A stretch of DNA of 64,000 bases. Origin: Sphingomonas sp. IC-56 (GTDB lineage: Bacteria; Pseudomonadota; Alphaproteobacteria; Sphingomonadales; Sphingomonadaceae). Below are positions 57,340 to 64,000 of the stretch, in pieces. The stretch lies in NCBI RefSeq assembly GCF_021043375.1, contig NZ_JAJNDV010000001.1, forward strand, positions 401,156-465,155, given 5' to 3'. How positions within the stretch are numbered: the stretch's first letter is position 1; each line of letters opens with the position of its first letter. Below the pieces are notes generated by a model. It made no database searches. It saw nothing but the letters and a program-made list of their open reading frames with translations, and was not told the origin of the DNA. A program made the translations under genes and the position numbers.

Positions 57340-58826
57340 TCCGCCTGACCCTTGTCGCCTCGCTGCTCGCGCTTGCCGCACCTGGGCTTCCCGACACGGT
57401 CACCCGCGCGCCCGAGCCCACCGCCACATCGCAGATCTGGCTCGATCCGGGCCTTCCCGGCACGCCTGAGGCAGCGGCGCTCGAGCGGGCAGGATATGTC
57501 CGGGAGGAATGGTTTCAGACGGGCACTGCCAATGTCTACGGCTATGACACTTCCGGAAAGCCTGCCATCGAGCGCGCGGACGTGCCGTACACCACGCGCC
57601 TGATCGTTATACGGCCACGTGATCCGCATCGGTTCAGCGGCAGCATCCAGCTGAACCCCTTCCATCCCGTGATGAGCAACAGCAACTGGAGCACCATCGC
57701 CGATTACGCGATGGAGCGCGGCGATGCCTTCGTCGGCGTGATGATCGGGGCCGACGACAATACGCGGCGTGCCCCGGCGGGACCCGTGCCGATGATGGCG
57801 ACGAAGGTGCTGAGTTGGTTCAACGCAGAACGTTATGCGCCCATCAACTGGCCCGCCGACGAAGACGGAATCCGCTGGGACGTGTTCGCCGACACGGCGC
57901 GGCTGATCCGTTCGGCCGATGGACCGCTCAAGGGCCTGAAGGTCACGCGCGCCTATGCCCAGGGCTGGTCCTTCACCGGCAGCTTCCTGCGCACCTTCAT
58001 CAACTCCGGCTTCCACGCCATGGCGCGGCTGCCGAACGGCAAGCCCCTGATCGACGGCTATTTGATCGGCATCTCGTCCTTCAGCTTTCGCTCTGGCTAT
58101 GTTCCGATCAACTCGCGCGCGGCGAACCTAGCCGAAACAGATCCGCGGCGTTCCAACGTCCCCATCGATGTGCCGGTGATCGAATTGCAGAGCGAGAATG
58201 AGGCGATCTCCAATCGCGAGCCGCAAACGCCCGACAAGGATGGCGCACCCGGCGCGCACCGGCTCTATGAGCTTCCCGGGGTTACGCATGGCTCCAGCCG
58301 CCGCCGCGGCACTGTCTCTGACCGCCAGATCGCCGAGCGCCTCGGCGAGCCCCAGCCGGCACGGCCGGACACCTGCCCCTTGCCGCAGACCGACATCGAC
58401 ATGGCCGCCTTCGCCTCGGCCGCGCTCGAAAATCTCGATCGCTGGTCACGCAACGGCATCGCCGCCCCGCGTGCGGAGCGGCTCCAGCACACAGAAGGCG
58501 TCCAGCGCCGTGACGCGAACGGCAACACGCTGGGCGGCATTCGCCCGGCGCAGATCGCCGTCCCCCTTGCGCGCTACGGCCCCGCGCCTGACGGCAGCGG
58601 ATGTGACCCCGTTCGGCCCGGCATCGGCAGCGCCTTTATTCCGATGCGCCGCGTGCCGCTGCCTGCAGAGCGGCTGGCTCAGCTCTACCCCGGCGGACAG
58701 ACCGAATATCTCCGCCGCTTCGACGCCGCCGCCGACGCGCTGGTCTCCCACCGATGGCTGCGCGCACCCGATGCCGCAGCCCAGAAAGCCGAAGCACGCA
58801 TGTTTGCCCGGGAGTCGTTTCGATGA
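57336..58826 (+). CDS. Exported alpha/beta-hydrolase-domain protein (Abhydrolase_10-like)
   Basis: 496 aa with a Sec leader (RLTLVASLLALAAPGLPD). It resembles the poorly studied 'alpha/beta hydrolase domain' family. Candidate nucleophile S212 in QGWSFTGSF, acid E288 in LQSENEA, His318 in PGVTHGSS. No characterised substrate is known to me. Presence between two tannase-family genes and a CocE-type gene points to an ester of the same polyphenol. ATGA overlap at both ends. Confidence 0.85.
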   Translation: MIRLTLVASLLALAAPGLPDTVTRAPEPTATSQIWLDPGLPGTPEAAALERAGYVREEWFQTGTANVYGYDTSGKPAIERADVPYTTRLIVIRPRDPHRFSGSIQLNPFHPVMSNSNWSTIADYAMERGDAFVGVMIGADDNTRRAPAGPVPMMATKVLSWFNAERYAPINWPADEDGIRWDVFADTARLIRSADGPLKGLKVTRAYAQGWSFTGSFLRTFINSGFHAMARLPNGKPLIDGYLIGISSFSFRSGYVPINSRAANLAETDPRRSNVPIDVPVIELQSENEAISNREPQTPDKDGAPGAHRLYELPGVTHGSSRRRGTVSDRQIAERLGEPQPARPDTCPLPQTDIDMAAFASAALENLDRWSRNGIAAPRAERLQHTEGVQRRDANGNTLGGIRPAQIAVPLARYGPAPDGSGCDPVRPGIGSAFIPMRRVPLPAERLAQLYPGGQTEYLRRFDAAADALVSHRWLRAPDAAAQKAEARMFARESFR

Positions 58827-60586
58827 TCCGTTCCGTCGTCGCCTTATTGATTGCCACCGCGCCTGCCGCGGCCCTGGCCCAGAAGGCCCCAAGCTTCGGC
58901 CACTACGCACCCGCACTCCAGTACAAGGACGCGGTCGTCACCTCCGAATATGTGACGATGCGCGATGGCGTGCGTATCGCGGTCAGCGTCACGCGCCCGG
59001 CGATCGACGGCAAGCCTGCCCCGGGTCGCTTCCCGGTCATCTGGACCGGATCGCTCGACATCCGTAGCCCCTACAAGACCGGCAGCATTGCGGCCGAGGA
59101 CGGCACCTTCAGCGCCTTTCGCGGCGCCTATGGCGTCGGCAGCATCGTGGGCCATGGCTATGTCCTCGTCACCGCTGCACGGCGAGGGTCGGGCGCGTCG
59201 TTCGGCAAGCGCCGCGGCTATCAGGATCGCAACGAGGCGCATGATGCCTATGAGATCAACGAATGGGCCGCGCGCCAGCCCTGGTCGTCGGGCAAGACCG
59301 CGATCTACGGCTGCTCCAACACTGGCGAGGCCGTGATGCACGCGATGACGGTGCTGCCCCCCAGCCTGAAGGCAGTGTTCGCCGGCTGCTTCAACTGGAA
59401 CAAGTTCGACGGCTTTACCCGCGGAGGGATGATCGCCAACTGGGGCACCGGCCCCTCCCGCACGCTTGAGGAGGACATGAAGTCCACGCCGCTCGAGGGC
59501 GACGACGACCGCGTGCTGCTGCGCCAGGCAGCGGAGGAGCATCAGGGGGCGAGCAATCTGTTCGACCTGATGGCTTCCATGCCTTATCGCGACAGCTTCT
59601 CGCCGCTCACATTCAGCCGCTTCTGGGGCGAGGGCAGCGTCAGCAGTTACAAGCCCCAGCTTGATACGTCCAAGGTCGCGACATACATCATGGGCGGCTG
59701 GTACGACGATTTCCGCGCTCAGGGGCTGATTGCCCAGGCCAACCTGCCCAATCGCCCGAAGATCATCATCGGCCCATGGACGCATTGCGCGACCACCGGG
59801 CACGAACAACTCGTCGCCACCGAAGTGCTCCGCTTCTTCGACCAGCATCTCAAGGGCATCGACACCGGCACGACGCGCGACGCGCCGGTCCATTATTTCA
59901 CGATCAATGCGCCCGAAGGTGCCGGCTGGCGCTCCGCAGCCCGCTTCCCGCTGCCGGGCACGCAAATGCGCGCCTTCCACCTTGGCGGCGAGAACCGGCT
60001 CGCGGCACAGCCGGGCAAGGCGGCGGCCACGTCCTTCACCGTCCGGCGCGAAGGCAAATGCCCGGGTGCTGGCGGCGCAGCGGCCCAGCCCTGCCACATC
60101 CCGGGCCTTGGTGCGTCGTGGAGCATGGGGGTAGCCGCCGATACGGAGATCACCGGTCATCCCACCGTCGACCTGTGGATCGTTTCCGACGCGCCGGACG
60201 AGCATGTCTTCGCCTATCTCGAGGACGTGGCACCCGATGGCAAGGTGACGGTCGTCACGGAGGGGCGCCTGAAAGCAAGCATCCGTAAGGTGACTCCTGC
60301 GCCGTGGGACAATGCTGGCCTGCCCTGGCATCGCGGCTATGCCGAGGACGCCCAGTCGCTCACGCCGGGCGAGCCCGCGCCGCTACAGTTTGCGATGCTC
60401 CCGGCTTCCTATGTATTCCGCAAGGGGCACCGCCTGCAGGTCACTGTCACCGGCTGGGACCCGCGCGAGCGTCAGGCGCCAAAAACCGCGTCGAGGATCC
60501 GCATCCTGAACGATGAGAAGCATCGCTCAACCGTCACGCTTCCTTATGCCCCGGCTGCCTATTCGGCTGCCGTTGCGTCGCGCTGA
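58823..60586 (+). CDS. Exported CocE/NonD-family hydrolase
   Basis: 587 aa with signal peptide (SVVALLIATAPAAALAQ). The N-terminal alpha/beta-hydrolase domain has EYVTMRDGVRIAVSVTRP, nucleophile S165 in YGCSNTGEA, acid Asp295/296 in GGWYDDFRAQ and H321 in GPWTHC. The C-terminal jelly-roll (X-Pro dipeptidyl-peptidase C-terminal type) covers about residues 400-580. Members are acyl esterases or peptidases. Here, last of five coupled genes, an acyl esterase on the same aromatic substrate is likelier. There is no terminator before the convergent MarR gene. Confidence 0.9.
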   Translation: MIRSVVALLIATAPAAALAQKAPSFGHYAPALQYKDAVVTSEYVTMRDGVRIAVSVTRPAIDGKPAPGRFPVIWTGSLDIRSPYKTGSIAAEDGTFSAFRGAYGVGSIVGHGYVLVTAARRGSGASFGKRRGYQDRNEAHDAYEINEWAARQPWSSGKTAIYGCSNTGEAVMHAMTVLPPSLKAVFAGCFNWNKFDGFTRGGMIANWGTGPSRTLEEDMKSTPLEGDDDRVLLRQAAEEHQGASNLFDLMASMPYRDSFSPLTFSRFWGEGSVSSYKPQLDTSKVATYIMGGWYDDFRAQGLIAQANLPNRPKIIIGPWTHCATTGHEQLVATEVLRFFDQHLKGIDTGTTRDAPVHYFTINAPEGAGWRSAARFPLPGTQMRAFHLGGENRLAAQPGKAAATSFTVRREGKCPGAGGAAAQPCHIPGLGASWSMGVAADTEITGHPTVDLWIVSDAPDEHVFAYLEDVAPDGKVTVVTEGRLKASIRKVTPAPWDNAGLPWHRGYAEDAQSLTPGEPAPLQFAMLPASYVFRKGHRLQVTVTGWDPRERQAPKTASRIRILNDEKHRSTVTLPYAPAAYSAAVASR

Positions 60587-60655
60587 CCCAGACGGATGTA
60601 AGGCCCCAGAACGATGATGCTGCCCGCGGTCCACCCGGCCGCGCGCCGCGCGCCC

Positions 60656-61135
60656 TCAACGGTGAAAGACATCGTACATCCGATCGAGCGCGGCGTCGAA
60701 GATCGGGCGCTCTTCCGCGCTGAGCTGCGCCAGCACCTCGGCCTCCACCCCTTCCATGATGGTGAACAGCTCGTCCAGGAACGCCTTGCCTTCGGGCAAC
60801 AACACCAGCGCGTGACGGCGGCGGTCCACGGTCGAGCGTTCGCGCCGAGCCCAGCCGCGCCGCTCCAGTTCATCGACGATCTGGACGGTTATCGACTTGT
60901 CGAGCCCAACCGTGCTCGACAACTCCTGCTGCGACAGCCCTGGATTGGCATCGATCAGGGCAAGCGAGGAGAACAGGCCCGAACGTATCTCGTACTGAGC
61001 CGTGGCAGCCGCGAAATCAGCCGAGAGCTGGTTCTGCACGCGGCGCATGCGAAAGCCGACATAATCCCCCAGTCGCCCCAGCTGCATCCGGCGCTCGCCG
61101 CCATTGTCGGTCACGTCAGCGCTGCTTCGCTTCAC
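60656..61135 (-). CDS. MarR-family regulator
   Basis: 159 aa MarR regulator. The winged helix includes LSQQELSSTVGLDKSITVQ and the wing RRERSTVDRRRHALVLLPEG. The C-terminal dimer helix ends YDVFHR. A GTG at 61135 preceded by CGAGGAAC gives the family length. The longer open frame toward 61324 crosses the AT-rich promoter region and is rejected. Divergent from the TRAP genes, with direct repeats in the gap. MarR proteins often respond to aromatic acids or their CoA esters, which fits the locus. Confidence 0.9.
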   Translation of the reverse strand: MKRSSADVTDNGGERRMQLGRLGDYVGFRMRRVQNQLSADFAAATAQYEIRSGLFSSLALIDANPGLSQQELSSTVGLDKSITVQIVDELERRGWARRERSTVDRRRHALVLLPEGKAFLDELFTIMEGVEAEVLAQLSAEERPIFDAALDRMYDVFHR

Positions 61136-61155
61136 GAGTTCCTCGATACCCGCAA

Positions 61156-61193
61156 TTGATGCGGAAAATATACGGTTGATAAAATATACGGTT
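61156..61193. promoter_or_regulatory. Operator/promoter region between marR and TRAP genes
   Basis: Two perfect copies of AAAATATACGGTT (61165-61177 and 61181-61193) repeat every 16 bases. On the plus strand TTGATG (61156-61161) and an extended -10 TGATAAAAT (61177-61185) make a TRAP promoter candidate overlapping the repeats. On the minus strand TATATT copies could be the marR -10. Probably the MarR binding region. Confidence 0.5.
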
Positions 61194-61253
61194 TCGATAG
61201 TTTCTCTCATTAGACGGCCCGCCCCGAAGGCTGTCAATCTTGAGAGGTCAGGC

Positions 61254-61781
61254 GTGTCCCTTCCCGTCACCGATGCCGCCCCGCCGGCAAGCGAGGAACC
61301 CGCCGCACGCGGTACGGCGGGCAAGGCTGCCTTCTATGTTGGGTCGGCAGGCCTGTTGCTGGCTACCGCAGCGGATTCGATCGCCGTGCTCGGCCGCCAC
61401 ACCGGCTTCGCGCTGCTCGGCTCGATAGAGATCGTCCAGGTGGCGATCGTCTTCATCGCCGCCGCATCATTGGTCACCGTCACGCTGAACCATGGGCATG
61501 CCGCCGTCCACATCGTAACCGATCGTCTGGCGCCGGGCCGCCGGGCCCTACTGGCCCGGGTGGCTGCTCTGCTTGGCGCCGCCGCGGTCGGGCTGCTGCT
61601 CATCGGATCGGTCATCTTGCTGGGGGACGTGTGGAACGGGCATGAGCGCTCCGAACTGCTCCACATCCCGCTGCGTTGGCTCCGCCTGCTGATGATCGTC
61701 GCGCTCGGCTTCGTCGCCCTACTCTTCCTCAAGGCGGCGGTGGCGCGCCGTCCGGCAACGGAGGCAGGGCATGACGCCTGA
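61254..61781 (+). CDS. dctQ: TRAP transporter small membrane subunit (DctQ type)
   Basis: 175 aa with four hydrophobic helices (GSAGLLLATAADSIAVLG, IVQVAIVFIAAASLVTVTL, VAALLGAAAVGLLLIGSVIL, LRLLMIVALGFVALLFLKA), the DctQ pattern. A GTG at 61254 with GAGAGG upstream is the likely start. The open frame further 5' lies in the regulatory region. Its end overlaps dctM by 11 bases. Confidence 0.85.
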   Translation: MSLPVTDAAPPASEEPAARGTAGKAAFYVGSAGLLLATAADSIAVLGRHTGFALLGSIEIVQVAIVFIAAASLVTVTLNHGHAAVHIVTDRLAPGRRALLARVAALLGAAAVGLLLIGSVILLGDVWNGHERSELLHIPLRWLRLLMIVALGFVALLFLKAAVARRPATEAGHDA

Positions 61782-63075
61782 ACTCATCGGCCTTGCAGGC
61801 ATTCTGGGCCTGCTCGTCCTGCTGACCATGGGCGTGCCCATCGGCGTCAGCCTGGCGCTTACCGGCGTGCTTGGCCTGATGGTCATGCTTTCGCCCGAGG
61901 CCGCGCTGGTCAAGGCAGGCGTCGTCGTGTTCGAAGTCGCGAACAAGTACGAACTCGGCGTCCTGCCGCTATTCCTGCTGATGGCGCACCTCTGCTTCGC
62001 GGCAGGGGCCAGCCGCGACTTCTTCGACGTGGCGGCGCGGTTCGTCGGGCATCGCCGGGGCGGGCTCGCTCTTGCGTCCATCGCCGGCTGCGCGGGCTTC
62101 GGGGCGATCAGCGGGTCGAGCCTCGCGACGGTGGCAACCGTTGGCTCCGCCGCACTCCCTGAAATGCGGCGCGCGGGCTATAGTCCGGGATTTGCGGCCG
62201 GCGCACTCGCCGCTGGCGGGACGCTGGGCGCGCTGATCCCGCCCTCCGGCGCGCTGATCGTCTTCGGCATCATCGCCGAAGTTTCAATCGGCCGGCTGTT
62301 CACTGCGGCGGTCATTCCCGGCATCAGCCAGGCGCTGTTCTACATGGCCGCCGTGGCAATCATGTGCTGGCTGCGGCCGGAGCTCGGGCCCCGATCGGCC
62401 CGGATAGGCTGGCGGAGCCGGATGCGGGGGCTGCTCGGCATCCTGGATATCCTGGTCCTGGTCGTGTTCGTGATCGGCGGCCTGATGATAGGCTGGTTCA
62501 CGCCCACCGAAGCAGCATCGGTGGGCGTACTCGCCGCCTTCGGACTGATGGTCCTGCGCGGTGCCTTCAAGCGCGACGCGATCGGCGCTGCCTTTGCCAA
62601 AACGCTGACGACCACCGGCATGATCTACCTGATCATCTTCGGCGCGATTCTGTTCGCCACCTTCATCAGCGTCACTGGCATTGCTGACCTGATGTCGAAC
62701 ACGGTGCGCGAACTCGACGCCAGCCCGGTTGTCGTCGTCATCGTCATCGCGGTGATGCTGCTGGTGCTCGGCTCGTTCCTGGACGGGCTTGCGCTGATGC
62801 TGCTGACGACGCCCATCTTCCTGCCGATCGTCATGGAGCTGGGCTACAGCCCGATCTGGTTCGGCATCTTCCTGGTGCGCGCCATGGAGATCGGCTTCGT
62901 CCACCCCCCGTTGGGGCTCAACGTCTATGTCATCCAGGCTATCGGAAAGGACATTCCGCTCGGCGCCATCTTCCGCGGCATCGTCCCCTTCCTGATTGCC
63001 GACTTCTTCCACCTGGCCATGCTGATCGCCTTTCCGGTGGTCACGCTGTGGCTCCCCAGCATGATGGCGGGCTGA
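61771..63075 (+). CDS. dctM: TRAP transporter large permease (DctM type)
   Basis: 434 aa DctM, about 12 helices, the Na+ or H+-coupled transport subunit. Family signatures: GVPIGVSLALTGVLG at the start, GGTLGALIPPSGALIVFG in the first inverted half, GWFTPTEAASVGVLAAF, and FVHPPLGLNVYVIQAI in the second half. It works with DctQ and the binding protein downstream. The substrate is probably an aromatic or other organic acid, by context. Confidence 0.95.
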   Translation: MTPELIGLAGILGLLVLLTMGVPIGVSLALTGVLGLMVMLSPEAALVKAGVVVFEVANKYELGVLPLFLLMAHLCFAAGASRDFFDVAARFVGHRRGGLALASIAGCAGFGAISGSSLATVATVGSAALPEMRRAGYSPGFAAGALAAGGTLGALIPPSGALIVFGIIAEVSIGRLFTAAVIPGISQALFYMAAVAIMCWLRPELGPRSARIGWRSRMRGLLGILDILVLVVFVIGGLMIGWFTPTEAASVGVLAAFGLMVLRGAFKRDAIGAAFAKTLTTTGMIYLIIFGAILFATFISVTGIADLMSNTVRELDASPVVVVIVIAVMLLVLGSFLDGLALMLLTTPIFLPIVMELGYSPIWFGIFLVRAMEIGFVHPPLGLNVYVIQAIGKDIPLGAIFRGIVPFLIADFFHLAMLIAFPVVTLWLPSMMAG

Positions 63076-63077
63076 CC

Positions 63078-64000
63078 ATGCGTATCACCCAGACCCTGTG
63101 CGCCGGTCTCCTGGCGCTCGCGCTGGCCGGATGCAACGCCGCGCCTCAGGCGACGGCCGAGCATGTCCTGACCTATGCCAGCCCCTATCCTCCGACTCAT
63201 CCGTTCGGCCTTGCCGACCAGGAATGGATGAAATGGGTTCAGGCGAACAGCAACGGCCGGATCGCCTTCAGGCCCTATTGGTCCGGAGCGCTGCTCTCCG
63301 CCGACATGAGCATGGAGGAGATCCGCCACGGCGTCGCCGATATCGGTCTGATCACGCCTATCTATGCCAAGGGCGGGGCGCATCTCCTGCGCGGCCAGTC
63401 AGGCTTCTATGGCGGGGTCCGGACCATTCCGGACCAGGTCGCGGTCTATGACTGCCTCGCCGCGCAATTCCCGCAATTCGCGAAGGAAACGCATGGCCTG
63501 CATGTCCTGGCGGTACAGGGCGGCAATTTCCCCGGCGTGCTCACCCGCGATCGCCCGATCCGCAGCCTCGCCGACTTCAAGGGCCTGCGGCTGCGCTCGC
63601 AAAGCGATGCCGTCGACATTCTGAAGCAGCTCGGCGCAGACCCGGTCAACATGCCGATGGGCGAAGTCTATTCGGCGTTGGCCAAAGGCGTGATCGACGG
63701 CGTCGTTGCCCCCGCTGATACAATCCGCAGCCTGCATTTCGCCGAGGTTGGCAAGCATTTCACGACGATCCGGTTCAGCCGCGGCGCCTATCCGGCCCGG
63801 GCGATGTCGGACAAGGCGTGGAACCGCCTGCCCCCCGATCTGCAGCAGTTGCTGGCAGAAGGCCGCAAGCAATGGGAAGCCGCGCTCAACCGCCAGCTGC
63901 TCAAGGCCGAGCAGGCCGGGATCGATTACGGAAAGGCCGAAGGGATCACCTTCAACGCCATCCCCGCCCAGGAACAGCGCCGCTTCGACACCCTCTACAA
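63078..64000 (+). CDS. dctP: TRAP substrate-binding lipoprotein (DctP type), 3' end cut
   Basis: 307 complete codons visible, still open at the window end. The signal peptide ends in a lipobox LALAGC with Cys19, so the binding protein is likely membrane-anchored. Most DctP proteins are soluble. Fold motifs: YPPTHPFGLADQEWMKWVQA, DFKGLRLRSQSDAVDILKQL, GEVYSALAKGVIDGVVAP with the ligand-contact region. The conserved Arg for the carboxylate is probably in LRLRSQS. Three bases after dctM. Confidence 0.93.
   Translation, partial: MRITQTLCAGLLALALAGCNAAPQATAEHVLTYASPYPPTHPFGLADQEWMKWVQANSNGRIAFRPYWSGALLSADMSMEEIRHGVADIGLITPIYAKGGAHLLRGQSGFYGGVRTIPDQVAVYDCLAAQFPQFAKETHGLHVLAVQGGNFPGVLTRDRPIRSLADFKGLRLRSQSDAVDILKQLGADPVNMPMGEVYSALAKGVIDGVVAPADTIRSLHFAEVGKHFTTIRFSRGAYPARAMSDKAWNRLPPDLQQLLAEGRKQWEAALNRQLLKAEQAGIDYGKAEGITFNAIPAQEQRRFDTLY

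Noticed and set aside
61136..61324. N-terminal extension of the MarR regulator
   Set aside because: It would translate the AT-rich promoter with its direct repeats. GTG 61135 with a good ribosome site gives the normal MarR length.

Overview
The window is GC-rich chromosomal DNA from an alphaproteobacterium, most likely a sphingomonad (Sphingomonas or a close relative). The support is a protocatechuate 4,5-cleavage (lig) gene set, large TonB-dependent receptors, Tat/Sec-exported glycosidases, a 180-kDa-type NAD-glutamate dehydrogenase, and short GC-rich palindromes of the kind scattered through sphingomonad genomes. No transposase, phage gene, CRISPR array or rRNA was found. Two tRNA genes are present (Thr-CGT and Phe-GAA).

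Layout. (1) 1-9162: an exported glycosidase operon (GH3 cut by the window edge, GH125, GH92, GH29) followed by an aspartylglucosaminidase. Together these could strip an N-glycan from the outside to the Asn-GlcNAc bond. (2) 9292-15513: tRNA-Thr, a PAS_5 protein and NAD-glutamate dehydrogenase. (3) 15567-18813: a Fur-box-like site and a PepSY / DUF2271 / DUF4198 / ApbE operon. The DUF2271 protein carries a canonical ApbE flavinylation motif, suggesting an extracytoplasmic flavin electron-transfer system. (4) 18908-24045: two unknown proteins, then a minus-strand TonB siderophore receptor / Sel1 / PiuC iron operon preceded by two copies of the same Fur-box-like site. (5) 24064-27143: cobS-cobT and a ribbon-helix-helix gene. 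(6) 27219-30778: an HxlR regulator divergent from a VOC / GST / DUF1428 / VOC / SRPBCC operon. (7) 30775-41787: housekeeping genes (J-domain protein, bolA, pirin, an alpha/beta hydrolase, hisG-hisD, nusB, thiL, hppA, infA, maf, an RNase E/G-like gene, yacG, tRNA-Phe).

(8) 42078-51400: a complete 4-hydroxybenzoate / protocatechuate 4,5-cleavage pathway. One minus-strand gene series (ligR, DUF1932 oxidoreductase, ligJ, ligA, ligB, ligC, pobA) diverges from ligK-ligU-ligI. (9) 51439-60586: a strong promoter inside an inverted repeat drives a TonB receptor, two tannase/feruloyl-esterase-family enzymes and two further exported hydrolases, most joined by ATGA overlaps. (10) 60656-64000: a MarR regulator diverging from a TRAP transporter (the binding protein runs off the end).

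Regions 8-10 read as one outside-to-inside route. An aromatic ester would be captured at the outer membrane, hydrolysed in the periplasm, and the acid imported (probably by the TRAP system). PobA and the Lig enzymes would then take a protocatechuate-type acid to pyruvate and oxaloacetate. The substrate is not known from sequence, and this locus is one of the two most interesting parts of the window. The other is the putatively iron-regulated flavinylation operon in region 3.
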